DNA of 64,000 bases from assembly GCA_037178855.1 (NCBI GenBank), contig JASJZC010000005.1, forward strand, positions 6,882,001-6,946,000, read 5' to 3'. The first letter of the stretch is position 1. Every line of letters starts with the position of its first letter. The DNA is from Oscheius sp. JU75. Taxonomy: Eukaryota > Nematoda > Chromadorea > Rhabditida > Rhabditidae. Shown piece by piece: positions 48,294-57,635 of the stretch. Both the position numbers and the translations under genes were made by a program. The notes beneath the pieces were generated by a model, which did not search any database, was not told the DNA's origin, and saw only the letters and a list, made by a program, of their open reading frames with translations.

Positions 48294-49442
48294 ATGGTTT
48301 TCTGCGTCCACTCGAAAGAGTCCGTATACTGGGAGGCTTTCAAACAGTTCTACCGTCTTATCTATGCTGTTCCCACTTCCATTTTGTACGTGACTGTCCT
48401 CTTCACGATGAGGCGACAGACCAACTACTACGCTCCCGTTTACATAAAACTTTTTACCATGGCATCCATTATGGCGAGTTTATGGCAGCGACAGGTGAAA
48501 ATCTCTCTTCAGAACCTCGTAGCCTGGTGGCTCGACTTTTTCTTTACCGACATCCTCGGCTACAACAAATGGTGCCGTTTCTGGTCAGTACTCTCGGGAA
48601 CCTACTGGTTCACTGTCCCCTTCTTCGTCTCCTACACGAGTGCCATTGGCTGTTTCATGGTCAGCACCTTCATCTCACTCTACCAACTCTCCCTGATCGT
48701 CTTTCCCCTGAAGGCTGAAGCAGTGGGTGTTGAACATATTCCAGAAGGACAAAGTTGATTACAGCGTTTCAAGCAAGCTTTCCCTTGGATTGTCGCCCTC
48801 ATTTTTGTGCTTCCGATCCTTAGCTGTCTTCACATTCTTATCTCGACCATCAACCTCATCCCACTCTCTCCCTTCATGATTTACTTGAGAATTGCTCATG
48901 TTTTCAAGGAGCTCGACTTTGTAACAATTATTTTGTTCTTTCTCTAAAGCAAGAGGTTCAGATAACAATCACAGTGACAAATATGATTCTCGGCAGTGTT
49001 TGCGTTGTGATCATTTGCATTTCGACACTCGTTTCGGTAGTTCGGTACTGGCAAATTCGGACGAAGAACCATCGAACCGTCAAGCTGAGAATCTTCACTG
49101 TCAACCTCTACATGACACTGGCTACTGTCATTTACATCCTTTTCCAGGTACCTGCTCTACTCCAACAGAAATACGACATACTTTCAGGCCTTTATCTTTT
49201 ACTCGCGAATCATCAAAGACGACTACAGGCTGTTGTTCACTGTTTACCGCTACAGAGGTAGGAACTGATAATCTTATGTTGTAAAAAGAGTTTTAGGTAT
49301 CTTCTCGGACATCTGTTACCTCCCGATTCCGTGGATCGTGCTGATAATGAATGTGAGAATACGCAAGTCTGTGTTGAGGTTTTGGGAACACAAGAATGCC
49401 ACGGTGATCAGTGTGATACCTGGGAGCTCGTCTGTTTATTGA
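48294..49442 (+). CDS. Chemoreceptor GPCR, Srg/Srv-type (copy B)
   Basis: Tandem paralog of the receptor at 45666. Six exons (48294-48473, 48513-48722, 48765-48920, 48962-49147, 49188-49257, 49297-49442) give 315 codons plus stop; exons 2-5 have exactly the same lengths as in copy A. Segments include YAVPTSILYVTVLFTM, LVAWWLDFFFTDILGY, FVSYTSAIGCFMVSTFISL, VALIFVLPILSCLHIL and DICYLPIPWIVLIMNV. The first intron has a GC donor (ATG/GCGAGT) at the same place where copy A uses GT. The frame is open 20 codons further upstream (48234), so the start is not certain. Confidence 0.8.
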
Positions 49443-49504
49443 GCAATAACTTCTTTGAAACCAAATAAAGTACCCAGGTTGAACTGTCTTTTTTTCATCA
49501 ACAC

Positions 49505-49770
49505 TCACTCCGAGCAACAGCCCGATGCGGGGATTGAAGTTCTCGGATCTGGGTTACTCGGGACTACTCCAGATACTAGTCAAGGTGAATAGAGAAAGGT
49601 AACTGAGAGTTGATGCGAAAGAATTGCAAAAGTTCTGGGAAGAAAGTAGCAAACACCTGACCTGACAATGTAGAAGAGTAGAAGGGTAGAAAGCGACGGG
49701 AGGAGCATTGGTAGACTACAACAGCAAAGGCGGAGCACAAGCGGGCAAGTGACCTTGAATTGTCTCTGAT
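49505..49770 (-). repeat. Third partial copy of the 20-kb foldback repeat
   Basis: It matches the right arm of the foldback element in the same orientation, through the shared blocks TGGGTTACTCGG, GGTAACTGAGAGTTGATGCG, AAAGAATTGCA and AGAAAGTAGCAAACAC. Only about 260 nt are kept. The translated frame on the minus strand (TLSGQVFATF, FRINSQLPFSIH) parallels the frame in the left arm (TLSGQVFATF, FRINSQLLFSIR), so the copies share a coding-like history. Confidence 0.7.
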
Positions 49771-49944
49771 TTTGTGACAAATTTCGACAAGACAGTCGAG
49801 AGCGATAATTTTCCTACCTTTACCATTCGCAATAGGCGTCCGTCTGCGACACAAGCCAAATCTAATCTGGGTTAACAATGTTTGTGGACTTTTTCTGTCA
49901 AGACAATTCAAACTAATATCTCTATTTTAAATTGTCCTTGCGTC

Positions 49945-49975
49945 TCTATCTATCTGTCTGTGTGTGTGTCTGTCT
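49945..49975. repeat. TCTA/TCTG/TG microsatellite
   Basis: A simple-sequence tract of TCTA and TCTG tetramers with a TG run inside, in intergenic DNA. Confidence 0.8.
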
Positions 49976-50648
49976 GAAGCCAATAGAAGCGGGTTAGAAA
50001 TGTCGGAAATCGGTTCAAAAACTAGGAAGTGGATTCAAAGGGTAACTAAATGGGCCCCCAAAGGACAAGTTGCTGTTTTGATTGTAAAAATATAGTTATT
50101 GCTTTTGCTGTTTGGAGAGTTTCTTAACAATTAACGACTCGGTGCTCGATAAAACCGCCAGCCAGGCGGCAAAGCCGGCTGGTGATACCATGTTTTGCAA
50201 AAAGAAAATCCAAACTTGCTTTCAAAAAAGCTTCTGTCCAATTGTACTTAAGAGTATGATCGAAGATCCCGAATCTCTGCAGTTTTAGCTGAGCATGGCG
50301 GCAGTCGAATGCACCAGAATGTAGCGTAATTTTCTCTCTTCAGAAATTATAAGAGGGGGCGAGCAATCTCAGACAGTACTTCTCGTCATAGAAAGTTGCT
50401 TGTCGTTCAGACAAGAAGTACAGATGCGTCCGAGTTCCCAACCTAACAAGCCTGACTCTTTCTTCCCAGTAGCACATTATCTCTTTCTGTTTTTTTCCAC
50501 TTTCACACGATGACAATCTTCACGAATCAACTTCCTCAATTACAAAATTACTCATGTTTCCATTCAAAGTCTAATCCGATTTCACCCCTCTTGATTTCCA
50601 GATCACTTAACTGTAGGACATAAGCTGAACAGACGCTTAGTCGTTTCG
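49976..50648. other. No supported gene
   Basis: Spacer before the receptor remnant. A short GCCAGCCAGGC-type local inverted motif is visible near 50158, with no clear function. Confidence 0.4.
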
Positions 50649-50935
50649 ATGCTCTTCCAATGGGCCGTGATCATTTCTGTTCTAGTAAGCTGTCTTACTT
50701 TTCATTAGTGATATCGTTCAGTTCTTCTAAAGCTGTGGCCGTGGGTCACGTTTGCCTATATGTCATCAACCATCTCTCGATGAGCGAGTTAAATATGATC
50801 ATCCGAAATTTTTTCAACTGTCTCTTTCCACTCGCGAATGCCATTTTTCTGCTAATTTTTATGGATAAATTTCGCCTCTGCATCCGAAGACTCTTCGGCT
50901 TCAAGTCTAATGTTTTTCAACCAGTATTAATATGA
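50649..50935 (+). pseudogene. Str-superfamily chemoreceptor remnant
   Basis: The start MLFQWAVIISVL closely resembles the beginning of the intact receptor at 51107 (MLFQWGCLIVSV). It is followed almost directly by that receptor's C-terminal end: WPWVTFAYMSS in one frame, then FFNCLFPLANAIFLLIFM and FRLCIRRLFG in another. The middle five membrane segments are missing and a frameshift separates the last two pieces. This looks like an internally deleted tandem copy. Confidence 0.7.
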
Positions 50936-51106
50936 TCTCTTCCTCTGACGGAATCTCTTTTCGGCAGAACAAATAAACAGTACCTCTTGTTAGATCCTTG
51001 AATTTAGTTGATTAAAATGTGAACTTTCCCGCTATAATCTTTCGTAGTCAACAAGGCGTGAGAGCTGCACTTCAGAGATTCGCGTAATCTACATTTACAC
51101 AGGCGG

Positions 51107-52594
51107 ATGTTGTTCCAATGGGGCTGTCTCATTGTCTCCGTCTCTTCAGGTTGTTTCAAGCTTTTTGTCTTTCAATCAATAGCTGTAGTCATACTCAATG
51201 GCCTTCTTCTCTACGCATTCGTTTGTATTTCAAGTAAAGCTCTGGGATTCTATAAGTACTACATTTTTGCTTTCATCATCAGTGGACTAGCATATTCATT
51301 GATCTTCCTCACACATCTACCGGTACGTTTCAAACGAACAAAGAGACAAATGTTTCTACCAATCAACTTCCAGGCAGTCATCATAATCGATGGAACAATG
51401 GGTCTTCTCCCATCTACTCCATTATACTTTGGCGATTTCCATCTGGTCCAACTGTATGTCTCAATTTGTGCCTTCATTGTTCTCTTATTTGTATGCTGCT
51501 TCCTTTACAGATATTCCATCCTCTGTGTGTAAGTTTCCTTCAAGTCTTACAAGAGAAGCCTCTCGAGTCAGGTTGGACTTTCGTATCGGGTATGGTGTCA
51601 TAAGATAGCCCTTGGGATGAGCACTACGGGACATATTTCCAAAATCGCTGACGACCCCCCTACTTGAAGATATGACGCGTTGAAGTTTATGCTCCCCCTT
51701 GCGTCTCCGCAATAAAAGCGCGCGCTCCGGTTTCTGTTTTTCTGTTTGCTTTTTGTCTATCTTCAAGTAGGGGGGTCGTCAGCGATTTTGGAAATATGTC
51801 CCGTAGTGCTCATCCCAAGGGCTATCTTATGACACCATACCCGATACGAAAGTCCAACCTGACTCGAGAGGCTTCTTTTGATAGCTGACTCATTCAGAGA
51901 TCGGCCTCTTCATCAAAAACTGCTATTCGGAGTCAAAATCTTTCTGATCGTTGAACTTATGGTAGCTGACCAAGTCTTCATAATGCTGGCCTTCCGCCCC
52001 AACATAGAAGTCTACACTATAATCGCGGAGGAGGCAAAGGCATTCTATAACGTAGATCTGACTGGAAAGGAGTTCATGGCTGTCAACATGACTGTATGAA
52101 GAGATGTTTTGAGAATAAGAGTGTTTAGAAAGACCATACGGGAATTATGGTCTATTTGCTGTACAACATCCTAGCCGAGGCAGCAATCACAATTTGCATC
52201 GTGGTCTTCTGTAGCCTCAGGATAGTGAGGAGAATCAAAACGGCGGTGATCAGTGAAAACACCAGACGACTTAACAAACAGATGTTTCAGCTACTCGTTT
52301 GTCAGGCAAGATCTAAAGTAACCAAAACTACAAAAGCTTCAGAGCACGATCCCCGTCTTCTTCCTCTACTGGCCATACGTCACCTACACTTTTTGCATGA
52401 TCCTCGGCAAGTCAATGGATGACCATTTGCTAAACCTGAACAACTTTTTCAACAGTCTTTTCCCGCTCTTCAATTCTATTGTTCTTCTAGTCTTTATGAG
52501 AAAATATCGTCAATTCATCCTGAAAAAGTTTTCACTTCGAAGAATTGTTCATTTGAACGTTGTGTCGAGTGCACGCGTCACGCATGTGACCTAA
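51107..52594 (+). CDS. Chemoreceptor GPCR, Str-superfamily type
   Basis: Seven-transmembrane chemosensory receptor. Exons 51107-51322, 51374-51528, 51898-52093, 52129-52305 and 52343-52594 give 331 codons plus stop. Segments include VFQSIAVVILNGLLLYAFVC, YYIFAFIISGLAYSLIFL, LYVSICAFIVLLFVCCF, the post-TM3 YRYSILCVDRP motif, FLIVELMVADQVFIMLAF, LAEAAITICIVVFCSLRIV, LLVCQSTIPVFFLYWPYVTY and FFNSLFPLFNSIVLLVFM followed by RKYRQFIL. The subfamily (str, srd or srj-like) is a judgement. Intron 2 (369 nt) carries a 323-nt palindromic element; without it the intron would be 46 nt. Intron 4 has a GC donor (CAG/GCAAGA). Confidence 0.8.
51554..51876. mobile_element. MITE with perfect 119-nt inverted repeats
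   Basis: Left arm 51554-51672 and right arm 51758-51876 are exact reverse complements by eye over 119 nt, with an 85-nt middle. Arm ends read AGAAGCCTCTCGAG. It sits inside an intron of the receptor gene at 51107 and codes for nothing. Perfect arms point to a recent insertion. I could not see a clear target-site duplication, so the superfamily is open. RNA from it would form a long hairpin. Confidence 0.85.
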
Positions 52595-53150
52595 CATAAA
52601 CTGTTCTTTTGGACTAATGAGACCAAGATTGCGTACTTCTGGGTATACTAAGTGCTTTGAGCTGTGTGAAAGGGATGTGAACCCACCAAAGAATATCAAT
52701 TTTTTTCGGTTAGTGAGCTTTACAAAAGAGCAAAAGAGTAGGCGGAAGGGCTCAATTTGCATTGGACTATTATCGAACAGAGGGAAGTTACAGGCTAGGA
52801 CAGTTGGAAAACGATAATTACTGAAATATAAAGTCTATCTTCTCACTATACTCACACTTTGGTTCTCGAGAAGCTGCTGAAAAGTCTCAAAGTTTTATGG
52901 ATCTCTTTAGTCACTAGCAGTGTTTGGACACTTTTAGAACAATCTCTTGATCTTTCTCGGAATCTCTGACTCTTCCTTTTTTTCCACTGACATTTGCTTT
53001 CTGTGTTACTAATCAGAGTTATGTACGACATGACAACTCTCGAAAGCACCTGTTAGATTGACAAACACCTATTCTGCACCTGATGTTCTGTTGCATAAAC
53101 CATTTTTTTCTCGGGCGGTTCAAAGATTTCATCCAATTGCAGAGACTACC
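52595..53150. other. No supported gene
   Basis: Spacer between two plus-strand receptors; probably holds 3' UTR and promoter. The downstream receptor frame is open from 53058. Confidence 0.4.
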
Positions 53151-54220
53151 ATGCGCCTTGTTCCACAAACGATAACTACCGATTTTTACTTCCATGGATC
53201 TCTTGCAGTAGCAGTTATCGCTTCATTTTTGTACGTCGCGACAATCTTTTTAATTGTGAAGAACTCGAAAGTCTTTTCGTCTTCCTACTACAAAATATAT
53301 ATTGTGTCTTCAGTTGTGGTAAGTCTCTTTCTTGGAAAAGGTATCAGGTTTCAGAACTTTGTGACCTACTGGAACTCTGTTTTGGCACTCCGTCTTCCAG
53401 CACACACATGTCTCACTTGCATGATGGCTCCTTTATTCGATTTCATCAGTGGTTCGTGGCCAGCGCGATTGATCTACATGGGTTGTCGGTATTATGGCTG
53501 TGTCCAGTACGGAATGGCTGTGACTATGGCGCTCAATCGTTTCACAGCTGTTCTTATACCGATGAGACACAACAGAGTATCTGAAGTTTCTACTTTGGAG
53601 TCTTTTATTCAGATTTGGAAAGTGCTTCTCGTGCCGAATCTGATCGTTTCACTGTTCTATCCCCTGATATTCATGTCGGAGAATCTGTTTCAGCCAGCTA
53701 TGTACCTACAAAACAAAACAACAGAGCTCTATGAGTTCTACACCGGTCTATTGATCGAACCGAACACCGTCCAGGCAAAAATAACTTTTAACATCTGTTG
53801 TGGATCATTTCTGCTTAACTTTTGTCTCAATCTTTGTGTACTTTTCAAAGTCACATACGTAAAATAACTGCTGAACCCCAGTCTTTTCGATTTCAGCAAC
53901 GAAAAGTTGTCTTGAAGATTCGCGAAGGCAAAGACGAACTGCGGCTGGCTGCTCACAATCTTGTAAGTTTCCTCGGAGAAGCTCTATGTACCCTATCAAC
54001 GGTAACCTTGCCATTCGAGCACTGACATTTTAAGTTTCTTATCATCTACCCTGGAACAACTTGGTACACTTGGGGAGCTCTGCTGATTCTGCCGTCTTGT
54101 GATGTGGTCAGTCTCAGCTCACCCATCATTCTTCTGTGTTGCAACGGGGAACTTCGACGGCGACTCTTCGCTCCCATTATCAGAAAGCCGGCAGTTCTCA
54201 GTGTGAATTCTCATTCGTAG
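53151..54220 (+). CDS. Chemoreceptor GPCR, Srg-like
   Basis: Seven-transmembrane chemosensory receptor. Exons 53151-53318, 53355-53576, 53613-53849, 53897-54001 and 54035-54220 give 305 codons plus stop. Srg-like marks are SSSYYKIYIVSSVVNFVTYW, ALRLPAHTC, VTMALNRFTAVLIPMRHNR and IWKVLLVPNLIVSLFYPLIF. The C-terminal segments are LVSFLGEALCTLST, FLIIYPGTTWYTWGALLILP and SLSSPIILLCC. The frame is open from an earlier ATG at 53058, which would add 31 residues; I chose 53151 because the added part lacks family character. The 33-nt last intron was chosen over a longer alternative because it keeps TM6 in frame. Confidence 0.8.
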
Positions 54221-54249
54221 ATTTTGAAGCAATGTTTTTACAAAATAAG

Positions 54250-55650
54250 CTATTTATTCCATCCAGCAGTGTATGCCAAATGGTATTGTTCCGTCGTGAC
54301 AGCCTTTGACATTACTTTGATCCCCGTCCTTCTTTTTGACTGCTCTCGTCGATAGATCATCTTTAGAGCGATGGGACTGATGACGCAGAACAAGGGCATT
54401 ATCTGAAATCATTAGAGTACTTTGTATAAAATAAGATGCTCACATTGTTGGCTGCTAGAATGGTCCTCGCGTACATACTTTCCACCTCGTAGTTTAGCAT
54501 TCTCGGAATGGTGACAGTCGATGCGCTCATGAAAACCAGAGTCGCAAAGTAGAACGACAGCCAATATGTCAGGGTTCGACACACTGCCAGGTTCTCCCGG
54601 ATTTGGTATCGTATCTTTACGTTGTACCGTAAGCTGAAATGAGAGATGAGTAACAATTTTCAAGAGAACTGACTTCTTTTCCATTCTCTTGTTGTAATGA
54701 ATAACTCCGACGAATAATGCCACGAGTGACAGCTCGACTACTGTGGCTAAAACAGCCCACCAACTTATGTCTCGCGCGTTATCCGCGTTGAGAAGGGTAC
54801 AGTAAGGTACGTATTCCTTAGCTACCGGTCCTTTAGCAGTGAATGTGCCGATGAATACACCCGCAAATACCTAAATACTTTCTTGGTTGTGTTAAAACAT
54901 TTGACAAACCGAAGCAGCACAAAGGGAGACACCCAATACTGAAGATATATCTTCGTAGGTTTTTAACTTGATCGTCGCTAAGAGTCGTTCGATGACCATT
55001 ACATTGACAATCACTCCGAAACACATAATGGCCCAATAGGGTGGAATTCGTAGGACATTGCAGAATGTAGGAGATACCAAGACTTCACAGCCATTTGAGG
55101 CAGTGAACATCAAGTAAGAATGGGTCCCCTGGAAATGATCTTCTGTCTTTGATCTTTTTTCAGGAATCGGTATAACTTCCTCCATTCCAGGAGTCCCCCT
55201 GTATTCACAATCACTCTCACCAATGAGAATCTGGTGTGGGAATATCATTTGGTTGAAAGTCTTTGAAAATCACTTGTTCAAACTACGCTTCTGTTCTATA
55301 CAGAAATCAAATATTCCCAAATATCTTTCTGCTCGTTCTCTATAGCCAGATAGAAAGAAGTCAGTTGAAGCGTGGGAATTAGTATACCTACCTGCAAAAT
55401 GGCGTAGAATATAGAATGAACCATATTGGCTATCAGTCCGAGACCAAGAAGCATCTAAACCTCATAAATTGTCTTCGCATCATCGAAAAACACCTGCCCT
55501 AATATTTCGATGAAAGTACATATGACTGTAGATTGTTTTGAGTACGAATGGATTAATAACAATAGCCAAGATGCTTAGGAGAGCTTGGTGTAGAACCACA
55601 AGTTTGAAAGGTGTGTTGCTCATAAACGTCTCTCCTCCACTACAGTTCAT
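54250..55650 (-). CDS. Chemoreceptor GPCR, Sra/Srab-like (copy 1)
   Basis: Seven-transmembrane chemosensory receptor. Exons 55650-55498, 55454-55392, 55128-54910, 54870-54674, 54633-54444 and 54402-54250 give 324 codons plus stop. Marks of the Sra superfamily are YFHRNIR, MVIERLLATIKLKTYE, NVKIRYQIRENLAVCRTLT and IMPLFCVISPIALKMIYRRE. The first intron uses a GC donor (AGG/GCAGGT), where its paralog at 56475 uses GT. The end AYTAGWNK is shared with the paralog, which is expected for a recent tandem pair. Convergent with the Srg-like gene; only 29 nt separate the stop codons. Confidence 0.82.
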
Positions 55651-56474
55651 CTGCAATATCTGATTGAGCAGGCGTTGATAAAAGGAAAGTGGATCGTGTG
55701 ATATCGGGCGGAAAATGACAAGAATAGCTTTTTGATGAGGTCTTGAATCGAAGAGTCCCGCTCCAAAAGAGCGACGACTACCGAAGTGACCTCAGGGTCT
55801 CATTTAAATGGAAATGAACCGGAATCCCAGGAGACTTCCCCATCGAGGAGAAATGAGCTGATGTCTGGAGTTGTTCCTTTTCTGTAGTCTGTTAGTCATT
55901 TTTTCCACACTCTAGCTAGGTCTAATTATTTCCATAGAGAGAGAGCCGACGCACTGAAAGATGTGTTTATTGAGGAACTTCCGCCTTCTGCGGGGATCCG
56001 TGAGAACGGTAGCGTGGAAAGAGTTCCTGTGTTCTCATACTCATTCTAGTTTAACATCTATAAACAATCATAGAGGGGGGCTACAGTATGGAATACAGCA
56101 AGAGTTCACGAAACTCAGCTTAAATATTACAAAAAGGCTTGAGCCGGTACGCGAGTAACAATCTATTTAGTCTGATATATAATTCAGCGTGGTCGACCGA
56201 CGGAGACCGGACACCAGTACGTGGGTTGAGACCGACGGAGACCGGGCAGAGTGGACAGAATTCTGGAGTTATCAGACAGTTCATTGTCTTGACTCTAATC
56301 TACTACACAAGTTGTGTTCCCTCATCGCTGATCTGTTTGCCGAGACACATCCTATCCTTTTTTCTGTTTATCAATACTCGAGACTACCTGGATACACGAA
56401 CTTTACTCACGGAGGTCTTCTTGCCTCTCCTTTCAGATTCAATTGAACCGTTATCGACCAAGTCAACTGTTTAT
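55651..56474. other. No supported gene; short tandem motif
   Basis: Spacer between the two Sra/Srab-like genes. A 16-nt motif GACCGACGGAGACCGG occurs twice, at 56195-56210 and 56230-56245. No coding signal. Confidence 0.45.
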
Positions 56475-57635
56475 TTACTTTTTATCCCATCCAGCTGTGT
56501 AAACAAGATAATGTTCTTCGGAAGTGATGGGCCTCGAAATATTTTTGATGCCTTTCCGTCGTCTGATTTGTTCTCTTTTGTAGATTGCTCTCAGGGCGAG
56601 AGGATTCACTACGCAGAACAGAGGCATTAACTGAAAAAAGAAGAGTTTATGAACAAATGAAAGACTCACGTAGCAAGCTGCCAACAGAGTTCTGGCCTCC
56701 ATTACATAGACATCAAAATGGACCATCACCGGAATGATATAAGTCGATGCTAGCATAAATATCACCACGGCAAAATGGAAGCTCATCCAGGGAGCGAGAG
56801 TTCTACAGACGGCCAGATTCTCTCGTACTTGGAAGCGAACCTTGACGTTATAGCCATGACTGAAATAAATCCTCTACGAAAAAAATAGAAAGAATTACTG
56901 CTTTTCCATCCATTTGTTTACGTGAAACAAGGTGATGAAGGACAAAAAGACAAGGGATTCTGCCACCATTCCGACCAGAGCTGACCAGGTGATCTGACGA
57001 GCATTCCCGGAATTGATCAGGGAACAGTAGGGAACGTATTCGGTAGTCATTTGTCCCATTATAAGAAAACCGAAGAGCAGAGCTCCGGAAAACTGAATAA
57101 GATCTTTGAACGAAAAGGAGTAAAATACCGAAAATAAGCAAAGGACAATTCCGAACACGGTCGAGATATCTTCGTAAGTTTTGACCCTGATCGTCGCGAT
57201 CAACCTTTCAAAGACCATTGCATTGTTTACGGCCGTGTAGCACATCATCGAGAGCCAGGCAGGTATCCGGAGAGAGTTGCAGAATACTGGAGGGACCATC
57301 AGATCGCAGCCAGATACGGCAGTTATCATTAAGTAGGAGTGTGTTCCCTGAACTCCTTTTTACCGGTTTAAAGGAATTCACCTGTATAATAACGTAGAAA
57401 AATGAATGGACAATGTTGACTATCACTCCCAGGCCGAGTAACATCTGAAAATGTTGTCCATTGAACAAGAATAGCAGCTCACTCGGATGTTTCGATGAAA
57501 ATACATCTTGCAGTAGATAGTCTTGAGCACAAATGGATTGAACACCAGAGCAAAGGTACTCAACAGAGCTTGGACAGTGACGATGACCTTGAAGGAGGTA
57601 TTATGAACAAACGGGTCTCCCAGAGTGCAGTTCAT
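56475..57635 (-). CDS. Chemoreceptor GPCR, Sra/Srab-like (copy 2)
   Basis: Tandem paralog of the gene at 54250, also 324 codons plus stop. Exons 57635-57483, 57444-57382, 57347-57129, 57092-56899, 56859-56670 and 56630-56475; the first three and the fifth have the same lengths as in copy 1. Marks are YFHRNIR, MVFERLIATIRVKTYE, NVKVRFQVRENLAVCRTLA and LMPLFCVVNPLALRAIYKRE. All introns are 34-39 nt with normal GT-AG ends. The frame is open upstream to 57740; I chose the Met that aligns with copy 1 (MNC start in both). Confidence 0.85.
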
